Notes: generated by a model from the sequence alone, not told the origin. Counted from the stretch's first letter, positions 47,482 to 60,219 are shown. The stretch: 64,000 nt of DNA from Lepus europaeus (GCF_033115175.1 NC_084831.1:74843502-74907501), one strand, 5' to 3'. Numbers and translations: made by a program.

Positions 47482-47778
47482 CTTTTTTTTAAAGGTATTT
47501 ATTGAAAGGCAGAGCATCAGAAAGAGAGGGAAACAGAGGGGGTAGGAGAAACCACTGGTTCACTCCCCCAGATGGCTGCAAAAGCCACTTCTGGGCCAGG
47601 CCCATGCCAGGAGCCAGGAACCTCATCCTGGTTTCCACAAGCTTAGGCCATCTTCTGCTGCCTTCCCAGGTGTATTAGCAGGAAGTTGGACTAGGAGTGA
47701 AGCAGCCTGCACTTGCACTGGTGCTCTGGTATGGGATGCAAGCAGCAGTCTGACCCACTGTGCCACAGTGCTGGCTCC
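47482..47778 (-). repeat. C-SINE
   Basis: The tail is 'tttttttaaaggtatttattg', then GA tracts, 'ccactggttcactcccc' and a head ending 'gccacagtgctggctcc'. Confidence 0.9.
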
Positions 47779-48247
47779 TTAGGTTTATTTTGATGGGTGT
47801 TTAATGCTGAAAATTTTCACATCATCAAAGAATAACAAAATGATACTCAGTAGGACTTTTCTGGATAGCAAAATACTATATTCTGTTTTGTAGAGATTGT
47901 TTAAGAAATAAGAGTGCAAAATGGAAATGTAAGGAAAAAGAAATACATTTAGGTATCAGCAGAAAATTAGAGTATCTCCTGCCTCTGAAATTTCTATTAG
48001 CTAATTTATTCTTTAAAATATTCTGATAAAATTTTCTGGTGATTTTGCAGGAAAAATTGGTTTTTGGTTCTTGGAGGTAGGGTTTCAGACCTAGTAGTCA
48101 TAAATGAGCTAACACTGAAGTCTGGTACTTTTTAGGATAATGCATAGTTTAAGAAATGTTTTTAATAAAACCAAAGTTCTAGGGTACAAGACATAATCCT
48201 TAAAAGTCCCATGTAAGTCTCATTGATTCCAATTTTTGAGATTCCCT
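47779..48247. other. Spacer without recognised feature
   Basis: AT-rich, unique-looking. Confidence 0.4.
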
Positions 48248-48260
48248 GGACTTGTCTTTT

Positions 48261-48532
48261 TTTTTTTTTAATTTACTTTGAAAGTCAGAATATCTTCTAT
48301 TCACCAGTTCACTCTCTAGATGGCCGCAATGGCCAGGGTTGGGCCAGGCTGAAGCCAGGAGCCAGGAGCTTTTTCCAGGTCTCCCACGTGGGTGCAGGGG
48401 CCCAAACACTTGGGTCATCTGCTGCTGCTTTCTGGATTGGAAGTGGAGGACCCCGAACACGAGCTGGCACCCATATATGGTGCCACAGTTGCAGGTGTCA
48501 GCTTTACCAGCTACATCATGATGCTGGCCCTA
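48261..48532 (-). repeat. C-SINE with target-site duplication
   Basis: Flanked by 'ggacttgtctttt' at 48,248-48,260 and 48,533-48,545. The GA tract is almost entirely lost ('agaatatcttctattcacc'); the head is complete. Confidence 0.94.
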
Positions 48533-48545
48533 GGACTTGTCTTTT

Positions 48546-50249
48546 ATCTTAGATAAGGTATTGAGACAGAGTTGAAGACAGGAGGGCTGTTCTAGGTAAA
48601 ATGGGAATAGGTAGCCAACAGTTCAACATTTTTAAATCCAGAAATTCAAGTGCCTTAATTTCTTGCTTTCTTTGCGAGATTTCCTATCTTTCCATCATAC
48701 ACACACACACACACAAACATACACACACGGAGACAATAGTACTAGAAAGTCCCTGAACAATTTGTGTGTATTTGTGTGTGTTTCTCTTTATTTAAGGGGG
48801 CACAGATATATACACTGTTATTAAATTAACTTTTTGAAAACTCTAATTTTTCATTGCAATCACTAATTTATTCACATATTTAAATATTTACATGTGCTTA
48901 TAGAACATTTAAAAATATTTTAATGAAATGATTATGAAGTAAATGTATTTATTAATAAGTTAATTTATTTGCTGATAAGTACCCATGTAATAAGCACACA
49001 TGTATATGATTTCTACGTTAATTGACTTATAATATCCCTATCAGCAAAGCAGTGCTATGGTATTTGGACAATATAACAAGTAGCCTTAATATTAAACTAA
49101 GTATTATAATGGTATGCATGATTATATGATTCTAAGTTTGGTTTATTCCATAAATCTTTCCATCAACCAACTACAAGTAAACACTGAATAGATCACCATT
49201 CTTTGAAAAGCTTCTGCAAATAGGTAAAGTGTTTCAAAATTACCTCAGCAGGACTGATATACCAGTATGAATAGCATCATTCTATGTCCTTTGTCACCCC
49301 AAATTGGGAGCCATTTCTAGACACTAGTATGTATCTAGAGAGTAGTTGTAGGCATTGCTTTAAAAGATTAGGAATGTAGGTATCTGTTTTTAAATGAGTG
49401 TTGTAAAGACAATTGCCTGCCCAAGAGGTCACTACTCTATCTTGGTACATTAGAGACTTTGCAATGAGGTGGAGGAGGGCTTCTCAGACCTCCTTCCCAA
49501 GGCTTGGGTATCATAGCTAACAGATATGAAATGGTGGGGTGCTATGGTGGGGTTTATGGATGTCTGGTAAAGTGAGAGGTTAGAAAACATACATGTTGGA
49601 AAGTTTACTGAATGCCGCAAGAGCAGGTTTTTATTATGTGTAAAATTAGGGCTTTTCCGGTAAGTTAAAGCCAACAGGAATTTGTTGAAAGGATGGGTCA
49701 CAAAATAAAGCCTGAATGAACCCCCCCAAACCTAAGGAGAGGAGGACAGTAGCAAATAGGAGAGAACACAGGTTGGAGTTTCCAAAAAAGGAGACGAGTA
49801 GGTGAAAACAACAGATCCATGGGATCCATTGGAGCTATTGTGTTCTGTCTGGAAGATACTTACGTGAAAGCTAATTTTCCTGCATGTTTAAAAGTAAAGT
49901 TGAAGAGAACCTGTCATAAAGGTATTGTATTATCTCAGGAATTATTCAGTCATCGTCATTATTTTTCATGAGAAAAATGTATCTTCAAGGGAAAAAGACC
50001 AAGAATAAGAACTATTTGAGAGAAAATTTTGTGAACAGTCGGAAAAAATCTGCAGGTAAAATTTCTGAATGCCAAGAATATGGAGCATGTGATATGAACC
50101 CGTATGTGCTCATCGGTCTTGTGGACTGATTTCTGCATTTTTGTGGATATTCTGTCTTTGTGTATTTGCCTTTTTCCCCACGGATGATTTTTTTCTCTGG
50201 GGAGGGAATATGTTTACCACTTTCCAGTAGTATTCAGAGCACTGAACCG
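48546..50249. other. AT-rich stretch with (CA)n, no gene
   Basis: A CA microsatellite is at 48,699-48,728. The 83-codon minus-strand frame at 49,450-49,701 has no recognisable domain. No SINE is seen from here to about 53.2 kb. Confidence 0.45.
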
Positions 50250-50266
50250 AGGAAAGCAGGTTTTCT

Positions 50267-50354
50267 CCCATCCAAGTACTTACCAGGCCCGACCCTGCTT
50301 AGCTTTGGAGATCTTAAGACAGCGGGCGCATTCTGTGTGCTATGGCCACAGACA
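50267..50354 (-). pseudogene. RN5SP: 5S rRNA pseudogene, 3' truncated
   Basis: 5S rRNA is a 120-nt Pol III transcript of the large ribosomal subunit. The minus strand reads from the mature 5' end (near 50,353, 'gtctgtggccatagc') through 'aaagctaagcagggtcgggc' and 'gtacttggatggga'. Roughly the first 90 nt are kept and the last 30 lost. The internal promoter (A box, intermediate element, C box) is nearly intact, with one visible change in 'ggtaagtactt'. There is no poly(A) or terminator U run beside it. Exact 17-base direct repeats flank it (50,250-50,266 and 50,355-50,371). I infer retroposition of a truncated 5S RNA. Confidence 0.96.
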
Positions 50355-50371
50355 AGGAAAGCAGGTTTTCT

Positions 50372-53185
50372 AGGAGTGCTGAATGATTGTCTTTATTATC
50401 CTTATCTTACAATAGAAAGCCAGATGACAATTTCATTAAAAATGCAAAATTAAAAATAAATATAGAAAACAATATGCAAGGGTAGACATGAAATCACCCT
50501 GTTGTGCCAAATGTAGCACAAATGGCCCTTTAACAGGGGTCCTGAGCAAACAGTGGGTGATCAAATAGCACATCGGCAGCAACACCACGCCACACTGGTG
50601 GTGTCAAGGACAATGTATTCTGGATTCCCTTTTGTATTTCTCCTGAGATAGGGTGCCAGAACACAAAATACATAGACACAGATATATACATATACATGTG
50701 CATATATATTTTTTACAGAATTTAAATAATTCATTCAAATAAATTATTGAAATGATTTAAAAATTCTTTTGTCAAACAGATTAATGGAACCTTGTTATTC
50801 AAAAGATAAATCATTTTATATGAAGTGGCAAAGACTTCAAGGGCTAATAAAGTTTTTATGAGAGATAAACTTTTAATGAATTGATACTTCTGCATGTAGT
50901 TATTTTCTACATACATAAATATACACATATAATGCTTACAGTGATTTTTATATCAACATTTTCTGACTGAATTTTAAGGGAACAGTATTCACAGTATTTA
51001 AAATAAAGTACTATAGATTTGATTTTTTGGAGCTGATGTATTATAATTCACAGCAAAGTAGAAACTTTAATAACAGCGCTGCAAATGTTATTACTTGTAT
51101 AACGAGATAAAAGGGACTCTTTTTTTCTATTTGTAACTTACATGAATTCAGTAATCATTAGTCTTCAACAATTTTATTGATGTCATTTTCCAGGTCTAAA
51201 ATGTATTCAGTACTTAAGTCTCCTTGCTTAATCAGAAAGATGTTTTGCTCTAGAAAATTATGGTGAACAAGTATTTAAATAACAAGACCTTAGGACCCTG
51301 GGAAAAATTTTCAGGATTTTTATGAAGCTCAGTACACATTGTTCAGCTAAATTTTGGCAACTTGAGACTCCACTGAAATTCAATTGGTTTATTTTATAAT
51401 TAAAAACAAGGAAATCATAGTAACAAAAATATGTATAATGTATAGTGCTCTTGTTTATAATAGAAACATCCATAAAGAAAGAAACGTGCTCTAACTTTTC
51501 TCATTACCCCAAAGGGAATTGCATCTTTAATCACACAAAGCACAACTGCTTTCTAATTTTGTTTAAAGTGTTTCAGTACTTACAAAAACCAGATCAGGTT
51601 ATTATAAATTTAGAGCAAATTAGAATCACTGGCCTCTGCTCGGCTCTGTGTAAGGGTTCTATGTAAATCATAAATTTAATGGCATATTAAGACACACATC
51701 TGTTTCAGTTTTGTAGAAGTTAATAATCTAACTACAGAGTATTTAAACACTTCTTTCATTACCTGGAAAATTCAGGCAAAGATAGACTTCCCTCAGTTGT
51801 AAGGTATAATATTTTACCTCCAAATTTTGATAAGCTATAAATTCACATAAGCAGTTAAAGGTAGCTTTCTAAATATTCAATCAAATATCTATTTTGACAT
51901 TTCATGATTTCATGATGTATAGAAATATTTCATATAAACAAATAGGCCAGCATTATCATCTCAAATCTACAGCTGCATAAAATATTTTGATATATATATG
52001 TATATATCAAGTTTAAAATCATTTTGTAATAGGGCATTGGAGAGAAAGTAAATATTGAGTAATTATATGAAAATGTCAAAATTCATTCTTTTAAATATTT
52101 TTCAGATTCCTTATTTGATTACCACACATTTGTTTTTAAATGATAAATGATAATCTTCCTGGGATCCTTATTATTTAAAAATCATTCACATGCTTAGGTT
52201 ACTTGGTCATTTATACTTTATGGCCAGCATTTGTACTCAATTTTCCTTATTTTAACAAACATACACATTTTTTTCATATTATATCCATCAACTCTTTCTT
52301 TGAGACATACCATATCATATATACAGGAACCCTGTATTATGAATTATTGCATTTTGATTACCATTTGAAAAATAGGAAATCAGCCTTCTTTGCATGTCTT
52401 CTACATTGTCTGAACAATTAAAACTACATGGCTTGAATTTAGGCCATTAATTCAGGTAGTAAGGACACAGTACTAAGTTAGTGTCATAATTTATATTCCT
52501 ATAAATGAAAAGGACACTCTTTTATTATTCTGACGATCTTTGTTTTAGTTATAGTGTAGGTATGTGATTTTGGTAATCTGGAACTTGGATGAGTGTGAAC
52601 CATTCAGCAAAATGAGACCACTAAAATGAGACCATTCAAAGAATATGTTATCTAGGTGATGGTTAAGCAGCGTCTATTCAATGTAGAATAGTTAGTCTGG
52701 TTACTTATATATTTTTATTTTAAAACTAAAACAAAATTTCTTTTCCAAATTTTTCATTAAATATTATTCCAAAAAACTTCCTCATTACCAAATCATTTGA
52801 AATACTTTTGGTATATAAATGATGCTTTAGTATGGTTCTAAGTTTGGATGCTATTTTTTAAAGAAAACTCTTCTAATATAGTTTTACTTATCATAAAGGT
52901 GTATGCCTATTACATCATTGTTTGGTCTAGGATCTAACTGATTCCATGGTGACCATAAGAATGCATTGTAAAGAGCTGTAGTAGGTTGAGGACTGAATTA
53001 TAAAGATTTAAATTATTCCTGAAAGCATAGATGGAAATATTCTATTATCTTACCAAAATCTATGTGATGAGAGCTAGGTTTAAAAGACAGTATTTTACTA
53101 TGCAAACTGCTGTTCTAGTTTCCATATGCTCAAATTTATTTTTACTAAAATTTACACAACAGTTAAAGGCCTTTTAAAAACAAAG
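50372..53185. other. Long AT-rich stretch, no SINE or gene recognised
   Basis: About 2.8 kb with short TA runs (50,700-50,710 and 51,990-52,008). None of the short open frames has a recognisable domain. Confidence 0.4.
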
Positions 53186-53378
53186 GTTGCCTCTCTTCCA
53201 GGCCAGCTCTCTGCTGTGGCCCGGGAGTGCAGTGGAGGATGGCCCAAATCCTTGGACCCTGCACCCCATGGGAGACCAGGATAAGCACCTGGCTCCTGCC
53301 TTGGGATCAGCGCAGTGCGCTGGCCGCAGCACGCCAGCCGTGGCGGCCATTGGAGGGTGAACCAACGGCAAAGGAAGA

Positions 53379-53412
<34 letters not shown>

Positions 53413-53431
53413 ACTGTCCACTCTGCCTGTA
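53186..53431 (+). repeat. Young-type C-SINE, 5' truncated
   Basis: It begins inside the body at 'gttgcctctcttccaggcc', so the tRNA head with the Pol III promoter is missing, then is complete through 'ccactctgcctgt'. Its tail has become a (TAAAA)n microsatellite. Confidence 0.94.
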
Positions 53432-53475
53432 AAAATAAAATAAAATAAAATAAAATAAAATAAAATAAAATAAAA
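53432..53475 (+). repeat. (TAAAA)n microsatellite
   Basis: About eight to nine uninterrupted AAAAT units as the tail of the preceding SINE; likely length-polymorphic. Confidence 0.95.
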
Positions 53476-53746
53476 GCAGAAGAGTAAAGTAAAAAAGTCA
53501 CAATCAATTAGAGAACAAAGTAATGAAAAAGGTTGGCGACAGCTAATTTATATGATCAGAAAGATTAACCAAAGTCAAGGTCAAATATCTCATGTGACAC
53601 AATTTCAAACCATAAAATATTTTCCAAAAAGAAACAAAATATAACGAAATTACAAATATTATTTTACTTTATGTAATTATGAAACTTTTTATGTATTCTA
53701 TGAAAACATTAGAAGTATGATATAATTGTATCTTAGATTCACTTTT

Positions 53747-54055
53747 TATTAAAGATTTTATTTATTTATTTGAGAGGCAGAGTTACAGACAGAGGGAGAG
53801 AGAGAAAGGTCTTTAATCTGCTGATTCACTCCCCAAATGGCTGCAACAGCTAGAGCTGAGCAGATCCAAAGCCAGGAGCCAGGAGCTCCTTCCCAGTCTC
53901 CCAAGTTGGTGCAAAGGCCCAAATACTTTGGGCCACCTTCCACTGTTCTCCTAGGCCACAAGTAGAGAGTAGGATTGGAAGAGGAGCATCCAGGACATGA
54001 ACTGATGACCATATGGGATGCCGGTGCCACAGGTGGAGGCTTAGCCTACTATGCG
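53747..54055 (-). repeat. C-SINE with target-site duplication
   Basis: The tail is 'gattttatttatttatttgag', with a full body and a head ending 'gcttagcctactatgcg'. The direct repeat 'agattcacttt' flanks it at about 53,735 and 54,057. Confidence 0.93.
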
Positions 54056-54082
54056 AAGATTCACTTTCTAAAATACTAAAAG

Positions 54083-54782
54083 TGGTGCTGGCGCCGTGGC
54101 GTAGAGGGTAAAGCTACCGCCTGCAGCGCCAGCATCCCATATGGGTGCTGATTCGAGTCCTGGTTTCTCCACTTTTGATCCAGCTCTCTGCTATGGCCTG
54201 GAAAAACAATAGAAGATGGTTCTAGTCTTTGGGCCCCTGCACATGTGGGAGACCCTGGAAGAAGTTCCTGGCTCCTGGCTTCGGATCAGCACAGCTCTGG
54301 CCGTTGCAGCCAACTGGGGAGTGAACCAGCAGATGGAAGACCCCTCTCTCTCTCTCTGCCTCTCCTTCTTTCTTTTTTTTTTTTTTTTTTAAATTTTTGA
54401 CAGGCAGAGTGGACAGTGAGAGAGAGAGACAGAGAGAAAGGTCTTCCCTTTGCCGTTGGTTCACCCTCCAATGGCCGCCGCGGTAGCGCGCTGCGACCAG
54501 CGCACCGCGCTGTTCCGATGGCAGGAGCCAGGCGCTTCTCCTGGTCTCCCATGGGGTGCAGGACCCAAGCACTTGGGCCATCCTCCACTGCACTCCCTAG
54601 CCACAGCAGAGAGCTGGCCTGGAAGAGGGGCAACCGGGACAGGATCGGTGCCCCAACCGGGACTAGAACCCGGTGTGCCGGCGCCGCAAGGCGGAGGATT
54701 AGCCTGTTGAGCCACGGCGCCGGCCTCTCCTTCTTTCTTTGTGTAACTCTTTCAAGTAAACAAATAAATCTTTAAATAAAAT
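54083..54782 (+). repeat. C-SINE split by a younger C-SINE
   Basis: The left part (54,083-54,375) runs from 'tggtgctggcgccgtggcgtag' to the CT tract; the right part (54,726-54,782) resumes 'tctccttctttctttgtgtaac' and ends 'aaacaaataaatc'. The outer direct repeat 'aaaatactaaaag' lies at 54,070-54,082 and 54,783-54,795. A young-type copy sits in between. Confidence 0.96.
54376..54725 (-). repeat. Young-type C-SINE nested in an older C-SINE
   Basis: Bracketed by a 15-base duplication 'tctccttctttcttt' (54,361-54,375 and 54,726-54,740) made from the host SINE's pyrimidine tract. It is full length, from the A-tail (T18 run) to 'gagccacggcgccggcc', giving a clear order of insertion. Confidence 0.97.
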
Positions 54783-54795
54783 AAAATACTAAAAG

Positions 54796-55519
54796 AATAT
54801 TTGTGAGTTTTCTTTCTGTCTCTCAAAAGCCTTTAGCAAGTTTTGCCATACTACCATGTACTATGATATGAATAATCCCACAGTCATAATCCCACAGGCA
54901 CTAAAAGTTCAATTTGGACTATTTTATGAAATTGCTATTTGATTATCTTTAAGGGTTAAAAATAGATAGATTCACCTCTGCTGTTAATCATGTCTTTGCC
55001 TTTGTTCTGTACCCACATAATGGATGATGGTTTACCAAGAACTGCCCATTCCAACAAAGAGTCATGATTTTAGGGTAATCCAAGTTTAACTTCAACTACC
55101 TTAAAGAATGTTTGAAGAAATTTCATCTTCATTGTTGACAGTGATGGAGGTTTGCATAAATTGAAAAGGGAAGGGGAGGCCTAGTTTTAAACCACACGCT
55201 TTTAATAAGAAAACATTTAGAGGATGTATGAGGAACAAAATAATTATTATAGACTGTTATAGATGGCTTTGTCTAAAATGTGTGTTTTTATAGTTACACT
55301 TTGTGGTTTGACAGAAGCTTTGATAGAAGAAGATCTATAAGACCCAATTACAGAAAACCCTCAAGGTGCAGAGATTAACAAGAGTTATGTGAACAATCTA
55401 TGAAAAAGAAAGTCTGTGATTTGTGTAATATTGGTAGAATAATGATTATAAGGGGTATCTTTTAAAAATGATTTACTTTTGAGTATCGTAACTCTGATAG
55501 CATAAAAATTTATAATCCT
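54796..55519. other. Stretch without recognised feature
   Basis: AT-rich, unique-looking; no gene. Confidence 0.4.
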
Positions 55520-55836
55520 TTATTTTTAAGAGATTTTAAAATATTTGAAATGCAGAGTTAAAGGGGCAGGAGAAGAGAGTGAGTAAATGAGAGAGAGAGA
55601 GAGAAAGAGAGAGAGAGATCTTCCATTTTCTGGTTCACTCCCTAAATGGCTGCAATAGACAGGGCTGGGTCAGGCAGAGCCAGGAGCCAGGAGCCAGGAG
55701 CCAGGAGCCAGGAGCCAGGAAATTCTTCCAGGTCACCCACATCATGGGTAGCAGGGGGTCAAGTACTTGGGCCACTTTGCGCTGCTTTCCCAGGTGCACT
55801 AGTAGGGGGCTGGAGTGCACACAATGTTGGCCCCTA
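55520..55836 (-). repeat. C-SINE with an internal 7-base tandem expansion
   Basis: The tail is at 55,528-55,555 and the GA tract at 55,589-55,619; the head is shortened ('gcacacaatgttggcccc'). Inside, six perfect tandem copies of gagccag occupy 55,677-55,718, where other C-SINEs have about two. It is the last recognisable SINE before the CpG island. Confidence 0.93.
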
Positions 55837-58800
55837 TAATCCTATACATAAAAATATGGGAAGCACCTAGAGTCATGCTACCAGTTGTACTGGTGGATAT
55901 TTTTTAAAGTATTAATTATAAAATGATGGCTATTAATATATGGTTACATAATTCTAAAAAATATCATTAAGCACAGTACATCATAATCATATTTGTGTTT
56001 TAAACTACCATTAGCTTTGGCAACTGTATGTCTACAGTTTGGCTAAAATTTGGCCTTCTTGGACAAAATTTATTCAGCCTAGGGAGCTGGTTGAATAGTT
56101 AAAAACTTATTGGCTTTGCCAAATGCTTTCATATGTTTCTGCTTTCATGGAGAATGAGTTTTGATTTCTTTTCAGCCTACATGCATGGCAAAGCAAAAAT
56201 GAAAAACAAAAGCTAGCCACTTTCAACCAGTTCTAGTCAAGTTTGGTATTCACAATATTGCTTTGATCTGCTTTAGAGCTCTAAAATAGTTTATTTTCTA
56301 GAGAAGTGAAAACTAGCTTCAGCACCAAGCATCATTAAACAGAAGAAAAGGAAAAAGAAAAAAAGAAAAAAAAAACGAGTTAAAGTTAGAATATAATCTA
56401 GCTAATTTTATTTGTATTTGTACTTGTGCATTAGAAACTAGAGTAATTTCTCATGCATTTTCTTTTGACAACTTTCACAAGTGCTTATTACAGGCAAAAA
56501 TATACACCCTGTAAGAGACACAACCTTCCCTCATTGACCTGTATAGAGACTAGCTCAACTGTCCAGGGAGTTTTTTTGGCCCATGGTCAAATCCCAATTT
56601 TTTCTTCTCATGACACTCTCATGTCACCCCTTTTAGAGCTGCTCCTTGCAGTATATTAAACTTTACCAGAGCAGGGTGTGTGAAGCAGCTACTGTGTTAC
56701 ATTGGCCTACATGACTAGCAACATTTTGCAACTATTGTCCATTTTCATACTTCTTCAGCTTCCTAGATTTCTTACCCAAACTATTGTCATTCATAAATAT
56801 TTTGTGACAAGCACCTGTTCACGTCTCTCTAGTCAAAGGTATTTGGGTGGTAAATAGGTTTGAAAATTGGCATAATTTCTGTATCAAAAATATGTGAAAC
56901 CATGGAATAAAATAATCTTTGGTTTCTTAAAGTTACTTAAATTAAAAACATGAGTTTCTACAGTTGGAAAAAACATGTATGGTTAAAATGTTTGAAGCCC
57001 ATCAATCTCTCTAACCACATAAGCTAATGAATTCCTTCTGTTTTCTTTGAATGAAATCACCATGAGTGGTTAGATGTTGATTTAACATAAAACAAATGGA
57101 AATGGATGTTTCCTTTGTCCTGTGTAGAATTTATTTTTTAAAAACAATTAGCAAGTATTATGAACAAGTCAATGATTTTGCCCTTACTTCAGTAATAATG
57201 TAGATGGAGTCATTCAGCTCATTGGATTGTAGGGAACGCACAGCATAATCCAAGTCCCTTTAACTTGCCTGCATCTGCAGACGTTATTAAGCTTCGCATT
57301 TCATTGTTTCCTACCATAACACCTGTACTGTCATAAATTCTGTTTTGAATTGTCATGAAGTGTCAGGTAAATTATGGTTTCTGGATGTGGATACACTCTG
57401 GTGTGTGTCATTTAAGTGTTCTGTTAGAAGGGGAGGCTTGTGACTAACTGCGTAACCTTGATTATATTGATGGGATTGGATACTCTGGGTACATGAAGAA
57501 GGCTGAAACATTATGATGTCCAAACAGCAGACAAATAATTAAAAATTCTCAAGTATTTAAAATATGGTCTTAGAGATGGTATTCTTTTACAATTATTATT
57601 TGGAAAACATGGCAAGCTTGTTTAGCAAAGTGTTAAGCCCTTTGAATTCTCAAGAATACACATCCTAGTGAATTAAGATTTGAAATTTTTACGGGGTATT
57701 TTTCACTCCTTACGGTTTTATCTCACTTTTGATAAGCTCGTCCCTCTTCCGAGCATCCTCCTTTGTTTGTGCTGCAGTTCCTTTAGGAACAGAGTGCAGA
57801 CACAGAGTGAGTCACTTCATGTCCTGAACATCAAAGAGTGGCAGACCTACGAAATGTAGACAGTGGCTTCTTCCAGAGATTCTTTCTGGGAGAGTTAAAT
57901 AAATAAGTAAATGAGCCAACATATGGCCAGCTTAATTCAAGCAAAAAAAAAAAAATGTCTATTGATTGCTTACTAAGCTCACTAAATAAAAACTTCAGCC
58001 TAACTTTTGCTTCCCAAAAGAAAATAGGATTAGACTGATCTATGCCCTCACTGGGGTTTCTTGTGAATCATGCCCAGATGAGCAAAAACCTTCAAAGCTA
58101 CACAAAAGAAAGGGCTAACATTTTTTGGTAAATGCACATTATTATTAGTTTGACATATTGTGTTCTACAATTCTGAGTAATTTTAAATTCCAAAGGAGAC
58201 TATGATATAAATGACCTCGGAGGTCTGAAAATGACACAAGTCTGCCTTCTTTCCAACTACTTTAAGTAGCCTGACAATAATTCCCTAGATAGATCTGTTG
58301 TGTCTAAAAAATTTGACAGATGTAAAAACTTCAGCACAAAACAAGGTTTCACACCAGCTCTGCATAAGTGTTTCCCCTACAGACTACTTTATATCCTGTG
58401 TTATACTTGAATTTTTTAATCTGAAAAAATCCAAATGGAAAAGTGTGTGTAGTTTAAAGCACAAATGCTATAAGTTGCTCCTTTTGTCTTTTGAACTGGT
58501 GAGAATATTAAAACATCAATACATCAAGTATAAGACACTGGATTATCAATGATTCTTGTTTTAATCTGAGAACGATATTAGAATAAACTAGTTCTATTTA
58601 TCTGGATATATGTACATGTAATTTATGATGTTCTACAAGTCAAGAACAAACTTGACCAACAGTTGGACTCACTTTAGTAGTACAAATATCTGGCTCGGTG
58701 ACAAAACATTGATAGGTGTTTAGAATCTTCGTGTCTTTTGAACAATCTACTGTTGACGTTTTAATAACATCGTTGGGAATGATTTCTGAAGTATGATGAC

Positions 58801-59400
58801 TGCAAGATACCCACAGTAACAAAAAGTACATATTGTTTCTGAAAGCAGAGCAGCTCAAATTTCATCCTGTTTTCTCGAGGTTTTAAATCTTGGGAGATTC
58901 AGTTTTCCTGGGAAGCCAAAGCAAAGGGCTGCATTCATTAGTAGAATCGGTGATTTAGGGAAAAAAAAAAATCTGAAAACTTAGCTACTCTCAGCTCAAA
59001 ACTTTTGTAATAAAAAAAAAAAAAATCCGGATGCAGAAGACACACGCCCCTGGCTTGGCACGGTGTTTGCAGCGTGTTCTGCCCTGTCCTGGTCTTTTCC
59101 TTTCAGCTGGGATCCCCTCGGTGGCTCTGCCTGGCTGTGTGCTGACGCTGCCAACAGAGAGGGCAAGGAAGTGTGCTCCTAGGACAAGAGCAAGAGCAGT
59201 TTCAATGTAAGGAAACGAGGGAAAGAGCCCTAAGAGCGCTCTGCATGTACTTGCGAGGGGAGAGCCTGGAAGTCTCCTTCCCTTCCGTTGCTTATCCTGC
59301 GGAGTTTAATCAGAAACAAACAAAACGCTCTTGTGAAATATAGTCAGTAAAGTCCAAGTTTAGCTAGCTCTATGTAACTACAAAGAAGAAGTCATCGCAA
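55837..59400. other. SINE-free approach to the CpG island
   Basis: About 3.5 kb with no recognisable C-SINE or L1. It is AT-rich at first and becomes mixed from about 59,000 (A runs at 58,961 and 59,012). No exon was identified. The 84-codon frame at 58,298-58,552 and the 72-codon minus frame at 58,640-58,858 have no recognisable domain. Regulatory elements are plausible but not readable by eye. Confidence 0.45.
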
Positions 59401-59858
59401 TTTAAAAAAAAAAAATGTAACTTTCATTAACGAGCGCGCCGGAAATCTCAGGTATCAAAGACGCATTAACCCTGGAGCGTCCCCTGCGCGCCGCAGCCGG
59501 ACGGAGCAGCCGCGGCGAACAGACGTTCTTTCTCCGCCGAGCAGTCACACAAAAGGAGGGCTGCGGAAACGAAAAGTTTCGGGGCCTCCGGCTCGCTACG
59601 TGGAGGAGAGAGAAAACCTGGAGACGGGGTGGGTAGAAGGCGCATCGCGAGCGCCTCGCCGAAGTCCAGGCAAGCGGAGAGCGCCCGGGCCTGGAGGGGC
59701 TCGGGGAGGGGGCGCCCGGCCGCCGAGGCTGGAGCGCCGCGCTCTCGCGAACACCTTCACCCCCGTCCCAGAAATAAAATCAGTGTTTTTAAAGTGCGTG
59801 TGTGTGCACGGGCTGCAGAGCGCGCGCCAGCGGAGCGCGCGGAGGACCGAGCGCGCAG

Positions 59859-59864
59859 TGAGTG
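59859..59864 (+). other. Possible splice donor (early alternative first exon)
   Basis: The site reads GCGCA|GTGAGT, a good match to the U1 consensus, inside the CpG island. It could end an upstream alternative first exon. There is no independent support. Confidence 0.35.
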
Positions 59865-60100
59865 GAATTTGGGATGGGGAGGGCAGGGCTGGAAGGGGTG
59901 TGTTGCTGTTTCGCGGGGAGAGGTTTTGCAGGGGGGGGGGGCTGGATGCAGAGCCCCGGGACCTGGCTCTGGGGTGGGGTGGGGTGTGTGTGGGGGGGAG
60001 GCCGAGTCGCCGGGGAGGGGAGGGGAGCCGAGGGGAGGGGCGCGAGCCGGCGCAGGCCGCCTCCGGGGCGCGTTCCGCGGCCGTGCGCGCGCGTCCCTCG

Positions 60101-60120
60101 CCGCCGCCGCCGCCGCCGCC
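60101..60120. repeat. (CCG)n trinucleotide run
   Basis: About seven uninterrupted CCG units in GC-rich, probably untranslated sequence. A second run, (CCG)n at 60,831-60,852, is similar. Confidence 0.95.
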
Positions 60121-60213
60121 CGGACAGCCCTGCGGCCGCCCCGCCGGCGGAGCCGGGGCCGGCCTGTCCTCGGGCGGCTGCTCGGCCGCCGCCGCCACCG
60201 AACGGCTCGAGCC

Positions 60214-60219
60214 CGTGAG
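60214..60219 (+). other. Possible splice donor
   Basis: The site reads GAGCCC|GTGAGT. The intron side is the ideal GTGAGT; the exon side is weak. A second candidate for alternative first-exon use. Confidence 0.4.

Noticed and set aside
50267..50354. Functional 5S rRNA gene
   Set aside because: The last 30 or so nt and the terminator are missing and the flanks show a retroposition signature.
55635..55870. Peptide repeats on both strands
   Set aside because: They come from the 7-base tandem expansion inside a C-SINE.
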